64,000 nt of DNA, from contig NZ_CP104145.1 in the NCBI RefSeq assembly GCF_025200715.1, positions 186,001 to 250,000 on the forward strand. The letters are read 5' to 3'. The stretch is from Rhizobium sullae (GTDB taxonomy: Bacteria; Pseudomonadota; Alphaproteobacteria; Rhizobiales; Rhizobiaceae). A program made the translations under genes and the position numbers. Of the stretch, positions 56,444 to 64,000 are shown one piece after another; position 1 is the first letter of the stretch; every line of letters begins with the position of its first letter. Under the pieces are notes generated by a model. The model saw nothing but the letters and a program-made list of their open reading frames with translations, did not search any database and had not been told where the DNA came from.

Positions 56444-58036
56444 TCAGGCCGTGTAGTTCCACGGCATGAGGGCGTCGATTTCGCTGCTGGGCCATCCATT
56501 TGCGAGGCGCTCAAGTGCCTGGGTAAGCCAGGCTTGCGGATCGACGGCATTCATCTTTGCCGTTTGCAGGAGCGTTGCGATGGTCGCCCAGGTCTTGCCG
56601 CCACCGTCGCTTCCGGCGAATAGGCTATTCTTCCTTGTGATCGCCTGAGGTCTGATCGCCCGCTCGACGATGTTGGAGTCGATCTCGACGCGACCGTCGG
56701 TTAGGAAGCGTTCGAAGATGTCGCGACGCGAGATGGCATAGCGGAGGGCTTCCGCGAGTTTGGATTTGCCGGAGACCCGTGGCAGGGTCGCCTGCCAGAA
56801 GGTGAAGAGGTCTTTGACGATCGCTGCAGAGACTTCCTGACGTGCTGCAGCACGAGCCTCAGGGTTTTGACCCCGGATGGTTTCCTCAATCTCCCAGAGC
56901 TTCGCCATACGTTCGACCGTCTCTGTGGCAACCTTTGAGGTTTTTGCGACATGCAACTCATAGAACTTTCTCCGACTGTGCGACCAGCAGCCAGCCAGGG
57001 TGACCCCGTCATTGCCACCATCCTTGCGGACAAGCTTATTGTAAGCACCGTATCCGTCGACTTGCAAAATCCCCCGATAGCCGCTCAGGTGCCGTGCAAC
57101 GCACTCGGTCGCGCGACTGTCCTCGAAGCGATAGGCCACCATCGGCGGGCCACTGCCTCCGAAGGGGCGGTCATCCCTTGCATATGCCCAGAGCCACGCC
57201 GTCTTTGCTGATCCGGAACCAGGCGCAAGTGTCGGCAAGGTCGTTTCATCGGCAAAAATTCGTTCGGCCTTCTTGATCTCGTTCAGGATGTAGTCCGCGA
57301 GGATGTTGAGCTCGAACCCCAGCTTGCCCATCCATTGGGCCATCAGCTTGCGGTCAAGTTCGACCTTGTCACGGGCGTAGATGGCTTCCTGGCGATAAAG
57401 TGGCAGGCCGTCGGCATATTTGGAGACGGCGATCTGGGCCAGAAGCGCTTCTGTTGGAATGCCGCCTTCGATGATGTGTGCCGGAGCCGCAGCCTGGATG
57501 ACGCCGTCTTCGTTCTTAAAGGCATATTTCGGCCGGCGGGTGACGATGACCCGGAACTTCGCTGCGACGACGTCCAGCCGTTCGGAGACGTCTTCTCCGA
57601 TTAGGATCTTCTGCTTACCCGCGTGTTCCGGCAACTCTTCCGGCTCGATCACGACCTCGACGCGCTCAAGATGCGGCGCGAAGCCCTTGCGTGGCCGCGG
57701 AGCACGTTTGGCATCCGCATTCCCGCGGCCTTTTGTGATCTGAGCCCTGATTGCCGCAATGCCAGTCTCGATTTCTTCGAAGACAAAGGCATGCTGCTCG
57801 TCGTCGACCGTGGATGCTGCAAGCTTTTCCGAACGCCGTCCAAAGCGAGCTCGATCGAATGCTTTCAAGATTTGCGTCAGCCGCTCGATGCGCTCATCGG
57901 CGTCAGCGTTCCGGGCCTGGAGGTCATCGACCTGCTTCTCCAAAGCCTCGACGCGGGCTGCCTTTGCGGCCATGGCAAGAACCATGGCTTTCAGTGCCTC
58001 TACATCATCCGGAAGCTCAAGATCGGGTGGCGTCAT
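56444..58036 (-). CDS. tnpC: IS66 transposase TnpC
   Basis: 530 residues. An N-terminal coiled-coil (about 10-55), zinc-ribbon-like region, then the DDE core with RIFADETTLPTLAPGSG, LQVDGYGAYNKL and the C-terminal VEIDSNIVERAIRP. Family-typical length. Confidence 0.92.
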   Translation of the reverse strand: MTPPDLELPDDVEALKAMVLAMAAKAARVEALEKQVDDLQARNADADERIERLTQILKAFDRARFGRRSEKLAASTVDDEQHAFVFEEIETGIAAIRAQITKGRGNADAKRAPRPRKGFAPHLERVEVVIEPEELPEHAGKQKILIGEDVSERLDVVAAKFRVIVTRRPKYAFKNEDGVIQAAAPAHIIEGGIPTEALLAQIAVSKYADGLPLYRQEAIYARDKVELDRKLMAQWMGKLGFELNILADYILNEIKKAERIFADETTLPTLAPGSGSAKTAWLWAYARDDRPFGGSGPPMVAYRFEDSRATECVARHLSGYRGILQVDGYGAYNKLVRKDGGNDGVTLAGCWSHSRRKFYELHVAKTSKVATETVERMAKLWEIEETIRGQNPEARAAARQEVSAAIVKDLFTFWQATLPRVSGKSKLAEALRYAISRRDIFERFLTDGRVEIDSNIVERAIRPQAITRKNSLFAGSDGGGKTWATIATLLQTAKMNAVDPQAWLTQALERLANGWPSSEIDALMPWNYTA

Positions 58037-58109
58037 GGGTCTGATCAGAGCATATTTTGCTGCAATCCGCCCGTGGTTTCAGCCACCTGATTTACTTCGC
58101 CGCAGCGGT

Positions 58110-58454
58110 TTACCCAACAATTTCGGGAGGTTTGACTGGCGTGAAGCGAACCCGCTTCCAGTCCATTCCATCGACCAAAGCCAGAAGCTGCGCATGGTTG
58201 AGTTGGACCCGGCTGTGGCCGATACGTGGCCAACAGAACTGCGCTTTCTCCAACCGCTTGGCATAGAGGCAAACCCCGGAACCATCCCACCACACGATCT
58301 TGATCCGGTCCGCGCGCTTTGCCCGGAAGACATAGAGCGCCCCGTTGAACGGGTCACTGCCGGCATCGCGCACCAGCGACAGCAAACTGTCCGGCCCCTT
58401 GCGGAAGTCGATGGGATGGCTCGCAAGAAAGACCTTCACGCCCGACGGGATCAT
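58110..58454 (-). CDS. tnpB: IS66 accessory protein TnpB
   Basis: 114 residues, MIPSGVKVFLASHPIDFRKG start and VFRAKRADRIKIVWWDGSG centre, the standard IS66 Orf2. It overlaps tnpA by 4 bp. Confidence 0.92.
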   Translation of the reverse strand: MIPSGVKVFLASHPIDFRKGPDSLLSLVRDAGSDPFNGALYVFRAKRADRIKIVWWDGSGVCLYAKRLEKAQFCWPRIGHSRVQLNHAQLLALVDGMDWKRVRFTPVKPPEIVG

Positions 58455-58837
58455 GCCGATCGCACCGCCCGGATCACTCGCCGCAGGTGTGCTTCATCGA
58501 TATCAGCGCCAGCTCGGACAACGATATCGCCGATGACAAGCTCGATCACTGCTCTCGCGCCAACTGGCCCAGCTTCTATCTGAACAGCCGGATCCTGCGA
58601 AAGCGATCGTTGTCCGGCACGAGCATCGCGGCGCCAGCCAAATAGTTGGGACGGATGTATGCCGATGCGATGCGCAATCGCTGACACGCTTGCACCGGGC
58701 TCCATCGCCTCAGCCACAGCCCGCTCCTTGAATTCATCGGACCAGCGCCGCCGAAATTGCCGCGGCGCGCCCTCAAGCCGTTCCGGAACGGCCTCGATCA
58801 TATGGAAGTTTCTAGTTCCAGAGCTAGGCGCAGACAT
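58451..58837 (-). CDS. tnpA: IS66 accessory protein TnpA
   Basis: 128 residues with an N-terminal helix-turn-helix (WSDEFKERAVAEAMEPGASV, then SAIAHRIGIHPSQLFGWRRD). A start 12 codons later (MIEAVPERLEG) is equally possible. Confidence 0.85.
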   Translation of the reverse strand: MSAPSSGTRNFHMIEAVPERLEGAPRQFRRRWSDEFKERAVAEAMEPGASVSAIAHRIGIHPSQLFGWRRDARAGQRSLSQDPAVQIEAGPVGARAVIELVIGDIVVRAGADIDEAHLRRVIRAVRSA

Positions 58838-58885
58838 AGAAGCTCACAGTTTGTGAATCGTCTGTCCGCAATACAGGGGCCAACG

Positions 58886-59173
58886 CTACCAACGCCAGAT
58901 GGGGTCTGCTTGCCGCTTACTCAGTATCTCGCGTTCCTGCCGCAGGACTTCGTTCTCCCGGCGTAACCGTTTCAGCTCGGCCGTCATGTCCTCGGTGGCA
59001 GCCGACCCTATCGGCGCGTCCATCGCCTGATCACGGCTACGGCCAATCCACCGCACCAGCGTCGATAGGCCGACGCCCAAGTCCTGGGCAATCTCGCGCT
59101 GCGTCCGGCCGCTCGTCTGCGCCAGGCGCACCGCTTCCTCAAATTCCTTGGTAAAATTCTTCTGCTTCGGCAT
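58886..59173 (-). pseudogene. IS3-family orfA, interrupted by IS66
   Basis: Starts MPKQKNFTKEFEEAVRLAQT, helix-turn-helix with REIAQDLGVGLSTLVRWIG, leucine-zipper-like LKRLRRENEVLRQEREIL. At 58920 it runs into the IS66 end, so the last residues (KRQADPIWRW) are IS66-derived. Confidence 0.85.
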
Positions 59174-59444
59174 TCCGGTTTCCTTTCGATTCAAGAAAAC
59201 CTCTCCACTTCTCCGAAGCAAGTCCAGATTAAGGAAAGCGGAAGCGGGAGGGATGGCGGTTCTAGACTAAATGTTCGCCTGGGACCGGTGTGACCCGTCT
59301 CACAATATGCAGGTATCGAGGGTTGCGAGAGCGATCCTCTCGTAGAGCCTCATGGTATGCGCCGCCTACGCCCCATTGATTCCGCATGTTTCTGAACATT
59401 GAGGTTTCTGCCAGAAGGTTTTCGGCAAGAGCTGGAGATTTGGA

Positions 59445-59900
59445 ATGGCGGATGGTGAGGGATTTGTTGGGCGATGCGAAGTTGTCGAGCCTCGTCGTGG
59501 AAACCGGCGATGGCCCAATGATCTGAAGGCGCGGATTGTAGCGGAGAGCCTTCAACCCGGTACGCGGGTTGTTGATGTTGCGCGTCGCCATGATCTGCTT
59601 GCGCACCAGCTATCGGACTGGCGCCGGCAGGCGCGTCAGGGACTTCTGGCGCTGCCTGCGGAACTGATGGCAGGGGTTCCTTGCGAGGATAGCGGAGCAT
59701 TCGTGCCTGCCTTTGTGCCCCTGGCGATTACGACGGAGCCGAAGGAGGCTGCCGATGCATCACCAATACCGGAGCCGGTTGAGATCACTTCGGGGATCAT
59801 GACAGTAGAAATAGGCGCAGACCTCCTGGTGCGGGTTCCCGGCGATGTGCCGGTTGATCGGGTTGCGGCCTTGGTGCGGGCGATGCGAGGGACGGCATGA
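59445..59900 (+). CDS. tnpA: IS66 accessory protein TnpA (second element)
   Basis: 151 residues. The helix-turn-helix region WPNDLKARIVAESLQPGTRV and ARRHDLLAHQLSDWRRQAR is followed by an acidic linker and IGADLLVRVPGDVPVDRV. GGAG precedes the ATG; the stop overlaps tnpB. Confidence 0.85.
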   Translation: MADGEGFVGRCEVVEPRRGNRRWPNDLKARIVAESLQPGTRVVDVARRHDLLAHQLSDWRRQARQGLLALPAELMAGVPCEDSGAFVPAFVPLAITTEPKEAADASPIPEPVEITSGIMTVEIGADLLVRVPGDVPVDRVAALVRAMRGTA

Positions 59901-60250
59901 TCGTCGCGGGCCAACGATTGCCGATCCTGATCGCGACGCGGCCGGTGGACTTCCGCTGTGGCCACCAGGCGCTGGCATTGATGGTGCAGACCGAGTTGAA
60001 GCTTGATCCGCATTCCGGCGTCACCGTGGTCTTCCGGTCGAAGCGCGGCGATCGTCTGAAAATCCTGGTATGGGATGGCACCGGAATGGTGCTGACCTAC
60101 AAAATCCTGGAACAGGGCAGTTTTGCCTGGCCCAAGGTGCAGGATGGAACGATGCGTCTTTCTCGGGCTCAATACGAAGCCTTGTTCGAAGGTCTCGACT
60201 GGCGACGAGTTATGGCGCGGCGGGTAACAGCGCCGAGTGCGGCAGGATGA
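59897..60250 (+). CDS. tnpB: IS66 accessory protein TnpB (second element)
   Basis: 117 residues, IATRPVDFRCGHQALALMVQ and FRSKRGDRLKILVWDGTGMV are typical of IS66 Orf2. Overlaps tnpA by 4 bp. Confidence 0.9.
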   Translation: MIVAGQRLPILIATRPVDFRCGHQALALMVQTELKLDPHSGVTVVFRSKRGDRLKILVWDGTGMVLTYKILEQGSFAWPKVQDGTMRLSRAQYEALFEGLDWRRVMARRVTAPSAAG

Positions 60251-60314
60251 CTCACCTGCTTGATTTTGGCATTGTTTTATTGGGCTTTTCTGCTTCGATT
60301 TGCTATGAAGACGC

Positions 60315-61965
60315 ATGTCGCAGCCGATCGATCTCAGCCAGTTCCCGGACCTTCCTGTCGAGGTATTGAAAGCCTTTGCGGCGGTGCAGTTCGAGCTGTC
60401 GGTCGAGCGTGCGGCACGCCAGCATGAGCAGGCGGTGGTGGCCGAAAAGGACGCCTTCATCAGCGAGCTGAAGGAATTGATCGAGAAGCTGGAGAGCCAG
60501 GTTCAGGATTACCGCCGCACGAAGTTCGGGCCGAAATCGGAAAAGCTCGATCCGGCGCAGATGGAACTGGCGCTGGAAGACCTTGAGACGGCGATTGCCG
60601 AAACACAGGCCCAGATCGCTGTTGTCGAGGGAAAGATCGCGGCCAGCGGATCCGATCCCGAAAAGGCCGTCCCGCGCAAACAGCGCAAGGCGCGCTCGCT
60701 GCCTGAGCACCTGCCGCGAGTCGAGCGGGTGATCGAGCCCGATAGCATTGCTTGCCCCTGTGGTTGCGGCAACATGGTGCGGATCGGCGAAGATCGGACG
60801 GAACGGCTCGATCAAATTCCGGCTTGCTATCAGGTGATCGTCACGATCCGCCCGAAATACGCGTGTCCCAAGGGCCGCACCGGCGTGGTTCAGGCCAGGG
60901 CGCCGGCACATCTGTTGGAAGGCAGCTGGCCGACCGAAGCCCTGTTGGCGCAGATCGCCGTGTCCAAGCCTTCCGAACATATGCCGCTCAACCGTCAGGC
61001 GACAGTCATGGCCCGACACGGAGTGCCGATCGACCGCACGGTCCTGGCCGATTGGATGGGGCGGACGGGTGCTGCGATCGCGCCGGTGGTAGACCGCATG
61101 GCCATGCTCCTGAAACAGGGCAGTTCAAGACTTTATGTCGACGAGACCACGGCCCCGGGTGTTGGATCCGGGCCGCGGCAAGACGAAAACTGGCTATCTC
61201 TGGGCTATTCTGCGCGACGACCGCGGCTGGAACGGATCTGCGCCGCCGGGCGTGGTGTTCCATTATCGGCCGGGGCGTAAAGGCGAATATGCCGCAGAAA
61301 TCCTCGACGGCTTCGACGGCACGATCCAGGTCGATGCCTATGGCGGCTACTCCCATCTCGCCACGCCAAAACGCACGAGTGGCGATCCGTTGAGGCTGGC
61401 CTTCTGCTGGGCACATGGCCGCAGAAAACTGATCAAGTCCCAGCCGAAGAAGGGTTCGCCCATCGTCGACGAGGCGTTGTTGCGCATCGCCGCTCTCTAC
61501 AAGATCGAGGACAGCATCCGAGGTTGTGATCCCGATCATCGCCGGGCTATCCGCCAGAACCTGTCCCGCTCGCTGGTGGACGAGTTCTTCACCTGGCTGA
61601 CAGCGCAAGCCAAGCGCGTATCGCGCAAGTCCGACCTCGGCGAAGCCATGGCCTATATGCTGAAACGCCAGGACGGCTTCCGGCTATTCCTCGACGACGG
61701 CTGCGTCGACATCGACTCCAACCTCGTCGAAAATGCAATCCGCAGCCCAGCCATGAATCGCCGCAACGCGCTGTTTGCCGGGCATGACGAGGGTGGCCGT
61801 AATTGGGCCCGTTTCGCCAGCCTGATCGGCACATGTAAGATGAATGGCGTTGAACCATATGCCTACCTGCGCGATCTCTTCATCAGCCTCGCAAATGGCC
61901 ACCTCGCCAAAGACATTGACGCCCTGATGCCCTGGGCCTATGCGCAACGGATCAGTGCCTCATAA
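60315..61965 (+). pseudogene. tnpC: IS66 transposase TnpC, frameshifted (second element)
   Basis: The first frame runs from MSQPIDLSQFPDLPVEVL to about 61150 (coiled-coil, CPCGCGNMVRIGE zinc ribbon, LYVDETTAP). An extra G in GCCCCGGGTG near 61157 shifts the frame; the rest (LDPGRGKTKTGYLWAILRDD, IQVDAYGGYSHL, VDIDSNLVENAIRSP) continues in the frame ending at 61965. Confidence 0.88.
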
Positions 61966-62089
61966 TGACCTCGTCCGGGACTCCTCGACGAGCTCACAGA
62001 ACCACCAGCAAGCAAAAGACCTGACCGTTGCAACCGCATAATCAATGGGACGGAGACGCCGCATACGCCTCATGCATAGGAGACGGGCC

Positions 62090-63224
62090 ATGGACGAGAC
62101 TATCACATATGTCGGATTGGATGTTCACAAAGAGACGATCGCGGTGGCGCTCGCTGATGGTGGTGGGCGCGGTGACGTGCGTGCGTTTGGCCAGATCGTA
62201 AACACACCAACGGCCTTGGCCCGTATGCTGGCCAAGCTGTCGCAGCCGGGCCGGACGTTGAAGTTTTGCTACGAAGCAGGACCTTGCGGCTACGGCATTC
62301 AGCGGCAGCTCTCTGCCGCAGGCCATGACTGCGTCGTCGTCGCTCCCTCTTTGATCCCTACCGGGCGATCGCATAAAGACAGACCGTCGGGATGCCAGCA
62401 ATCTGGCAAGACTTCACCGCGCTGGGGAACTGAGTGCGGTTTGGATACCAGATACCGCGCATGAGGCGATGCGTGATCTGGTTCGGGCGCGCTTGGCTGC
62501 CGTTCGAAGCCTGCGGCAAGCGCGCCAGCAGCTCAGTGGATTTTTACTGCGCCACGGCTTTCACTACAGCCGCCCAGCCTGGACGCAGATGCATCGACGT
62601 TGGTTGGCCGGTCTTTGCTTTGAGCAGCCAATTCACCATATCGTGCTGGAGGATCATATCGCCACAATCGAAGCAGCAACCGAGCGGCGCGAGCGGCTGA
62701 CGAAGCAAATCGAGATCATGCTGCCTGACTGGTCGTTGGCTCCGGTTGTCCTCGCGCTGCAATCGCTACGCGGCATGGCTCTGGTGACGGCCGCTACGAT
62801 GATTGCCGAATTGGGCGACCTGAGCCGCTTCACAAACCCGCGCCAATTGATGGCCTATCTCGGGCTGGTACCATCGGAGCATTCAAGCGGAGGAACTCGG
62901 CGGCAGGGAGGAATCACGAAAGCAGGCAACACAACGGCACGTCGCATGCTGATCGAAGCCGCTTGGAGCTATCGGTTTCCTGCAAAGATCAGCCGCGAGC
63001 AATTGATCCGCCAGGAGCAGCTTCCAAAAGCAATCCGAGACACGGCATGGAAGGCGCAGTTGCGATTGTGCAGCCGATACCGAAAGCTTGCGAAGGCCGG
63101 AAAGCCCGCGACAACCGTCACTACGGCGATTGCGCGCGAACTATCGGGCTTCGTCTGGTCGATTGCATGCCAGGTCTCAACACGGGGGCAGAACAAGAGC
63201 AGTTCAAAATCCTGCGCTAAGTAG
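62090..63224 (+). pseudogene. IS110-family transposase, frameshifted
   Basis: The N-terminal DEDD part YVGLDVHKETIAVALADGGG and CYEAGPCGYGIQRQL is followed by a frameshift near 62360 (the expected KTDRRDA motif is split). The C-terminal part from about 62469 holds LQSLRGMALVTAATMIAELG, LMAYLGLVPSEHSSGGTRRQ and GITKAGNTTARRMLIEAAW. Inactive. Confidence 0.88.
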
Positions 63225-63264
63225 AACGAGGCGTGAACTTCGACTTTCAATGCATGCGCGAGTG

Positions 63265-63999
63265 CTAGCGGGGGGCTGCTTTGGTCCGCGCGGTGACGAC
63301 CCAGACGGAAGCCAAAAGCTGTACCACGGAGGGATCGCCTAAGGCAGCTAAGGCCTGGCGCAATCGGGGCTCGGATGTCGCCCGCAACGCAGGATTCTCG
63401 CGGATGATCTTTCCGAGCGGTCCCACCTTCAGAAGCACCGAAGTCATCGCATCGAGATCTCCGCTAGAGACTTTTTCATCGTGCGATTGGATGACTATCT
63501 CTTCGAAGCCAGCAGCTTCAAGGATGCCATGTATATATTCCGGATCTGCGAAGCTGAAAGGAGTTTCATCGACTTTGGCCCGGATACCGACCGCAGAGAG
63601 AGGGAAGTGATCCAACTCATTATCCTCAAGGGCACGCCAGCAACTAAAAGCCAATTTGCCGGATGGTTTTAGAAGGCGACGGAAATTCGTGAAAGCCGAG
63701 ACAGGATCATTGAAACTCATCACACCGAATGGAGAGAACACAACATCCAAACTCTCAGACGGCAAATCCAAGGATTCCGCATCTGCCTGGATCAATCTGA
63801 CCTGGCTCAGCGGTTTGGTTCTCTGCCCGGCAATTTCCAACAGCAGCGGCGCTACATCAACCCCGATCACTTGGCCTTCAGTTCCGACCTGCTCGGCAAG
63901 TTGGAGGAGGGTTTGCCCAGCTCCGCATCCTATATCGGCAACTGTGTCGCCGGCACTCAGACCTAGCTTTTTGATAGCCCCTAGCCCCAAGGGAGAAAG
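63265..63999 (-). CDS. class I SAM-dependent methyltransferase, 5' end outside window
   Basis: About 240 visible residues. SAM motif I VADIGCGAGQTLLQLAE, acidic IGVDVAPLLL, motif II-like DVVFSPFGVMSF and RRLLKPSGKLAFSCWR; the C-terminal ~110 residues resemble the ubiquinone/arsenite-type methyltransferase tail. The frame is open to the window edge, so some N-terminal residues are missing. Substrate cannot be inferred. Confidence 0.8.
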   Translation of the reverse strand, partial: LSPLGLGAIKKLGLSAGDTVADIGCGAGQTLLQLAEQVGTEGQVIGVDVAPLLLEIAGQRTKPLSQVRLIQADAESLDLPSESLDVVFSPFGVMSFNDPVSAFTNFRRLLKPSGKLAFSCWRALEDNELDHFPLSAVGIRAKVDETPFSFADPEYIHGILEAAGFEEIVIQSHDEKVSSGDLDAMTSVLLKVGPLGKIIRENPALRATSEPRLRQALAALGDPSVVQLLASVWVVTARTKAAPR

Positions 64000-64000
64000 T

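Larger units (their letters stand above)
56422..58920 (-). mobile_element. IS66-family element, complete
   Basis: 2499 bp bounded by GTAAGCGACAAGC and its inverse, with a perfect 8-bp target duplication TCAGTATC (56414-56421 and 58921-58928) inside the IS3 element. tnpA, tnpB and tnpC are all intact. Confidence 0.92.
55485..59226 (-). mobile_element. IS3-family element carrying a nested IS66
   Basis: A perfect inverted repeat of at least 20 bp (TGGACTTGCTTCGGAGAAGT...) bounds the unit at 55485 and 59226, with a 3-bp target duplication GAT on both sides. Without the nested element it is about 1.24 kb, normal for IS3. IS66 sits at 56422-58920. Confidence 0.9.
59445..61965 (+). mobile_element. 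second IS66-family element (ends not resolved)
   Basis: A divergent IS66 unit with tnpA, tnpB and a frameshifted tnpC on the plus strand, opposite to the nested IS66. Terminal repeats were not found with confidence; coordinates cover the genes only. Confidence 0.75.

Noticed and set aside
59262..59700. Minus-strand frames over the second IS66 tnpA
   Set aside because: tnpA on the plus strand has homology and a ribosome site; the opposite frames do not.

Overview
The window looks like part of a rhizobial symbiotic plasmid or symbiosis island (alphaproteobacterium; Rhizobium/Sinorhizobium/Mesorhizobium type). It carries nodulation genes nodA, nodBC, nodH, nodFEG, nodPQ and a nolO-type carbamoyltransferase, seven nod boxes, and virA/virG/virD4 homologues of a type IV secretion system. 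Insertion sequences fill much of the space. Genus cannot be fixed from this stretch alone.

Layout. 1-3 kb: end of a Tn3-family transposase cutting into a plasmid DUF3991 gene. 3.5-5.2 kb: a divergent ArsR regulator / EamA exporter pair. 5.2-15.4 kb: a compact biosynthetic cluster, consisting of a divergent Sfp-type phosphopantetheinyl transferase and a three-gene operon: a PKS (KS-AT-KR-ACP-TE), a betaine-type substrate-binding protein, and an NRPS module (A with inserted methyltransferase, then carrier protein). 16-48 kb: symbiosis genes in blocks separated by nine full or partial copies of one 807-bp IS6-family element. The blocks are a nod-box-linked DUF1796 gene; nodH-nodC-nodB; nodA; an unknown nod-box-linked acidic protein; nolO; and nodF-nodE-nodG-nodP-nodQ. 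48-55 kb: nod box, decayed nodA, virG, virD4 (opposite strand), virA. 55-63 kb: nested IS3/IS66, a second IS66 and an IS110 remnant. The last 0.7 kb is part of a methyltransferase gene.

How it works together. NodC makes the chitin-oligomer backbone, NodB deacetylates it and NodA acylates it. NodF/E/G supply a special fatty acyl chain, NodP/Q make PAPS, NodH sulfates the reducing end, and the nolO product carbamoylates. The expected signal is a sulfated, carbamoylated Nod factor with a specialised acyl chain. No intact nodD lies in the window; one nodD pseudogene and three nodD 5' stubs sit beside nod boxes, so NodD must come from elsewhere. The nodABC operon appears to have existed in three copies that decayed reciprocally (only nodA kept in one, only nodBC in another, none in the third, where virG now lies downstream of the nod box).

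Most interesting system. The PKS/NRPS operon predicts glycine activation (specificity residues D-I-L-Q-L-G-L-I-W-K), methylation by the embedded methyltransferase, one extender unit, ketoreduction, and release by a thioesterase whose nucleophile is Cys instead of Ser. The predicted scaffold is 4-amino-3-hydroxybutyrate. If the nitrogen is fully methylated the product would be carnitine or a 2-methyl relative, which would fit the betaine/carnitine-type binding protein encoded inside the operon. This is inference from domain logic and has not been demonstrated.
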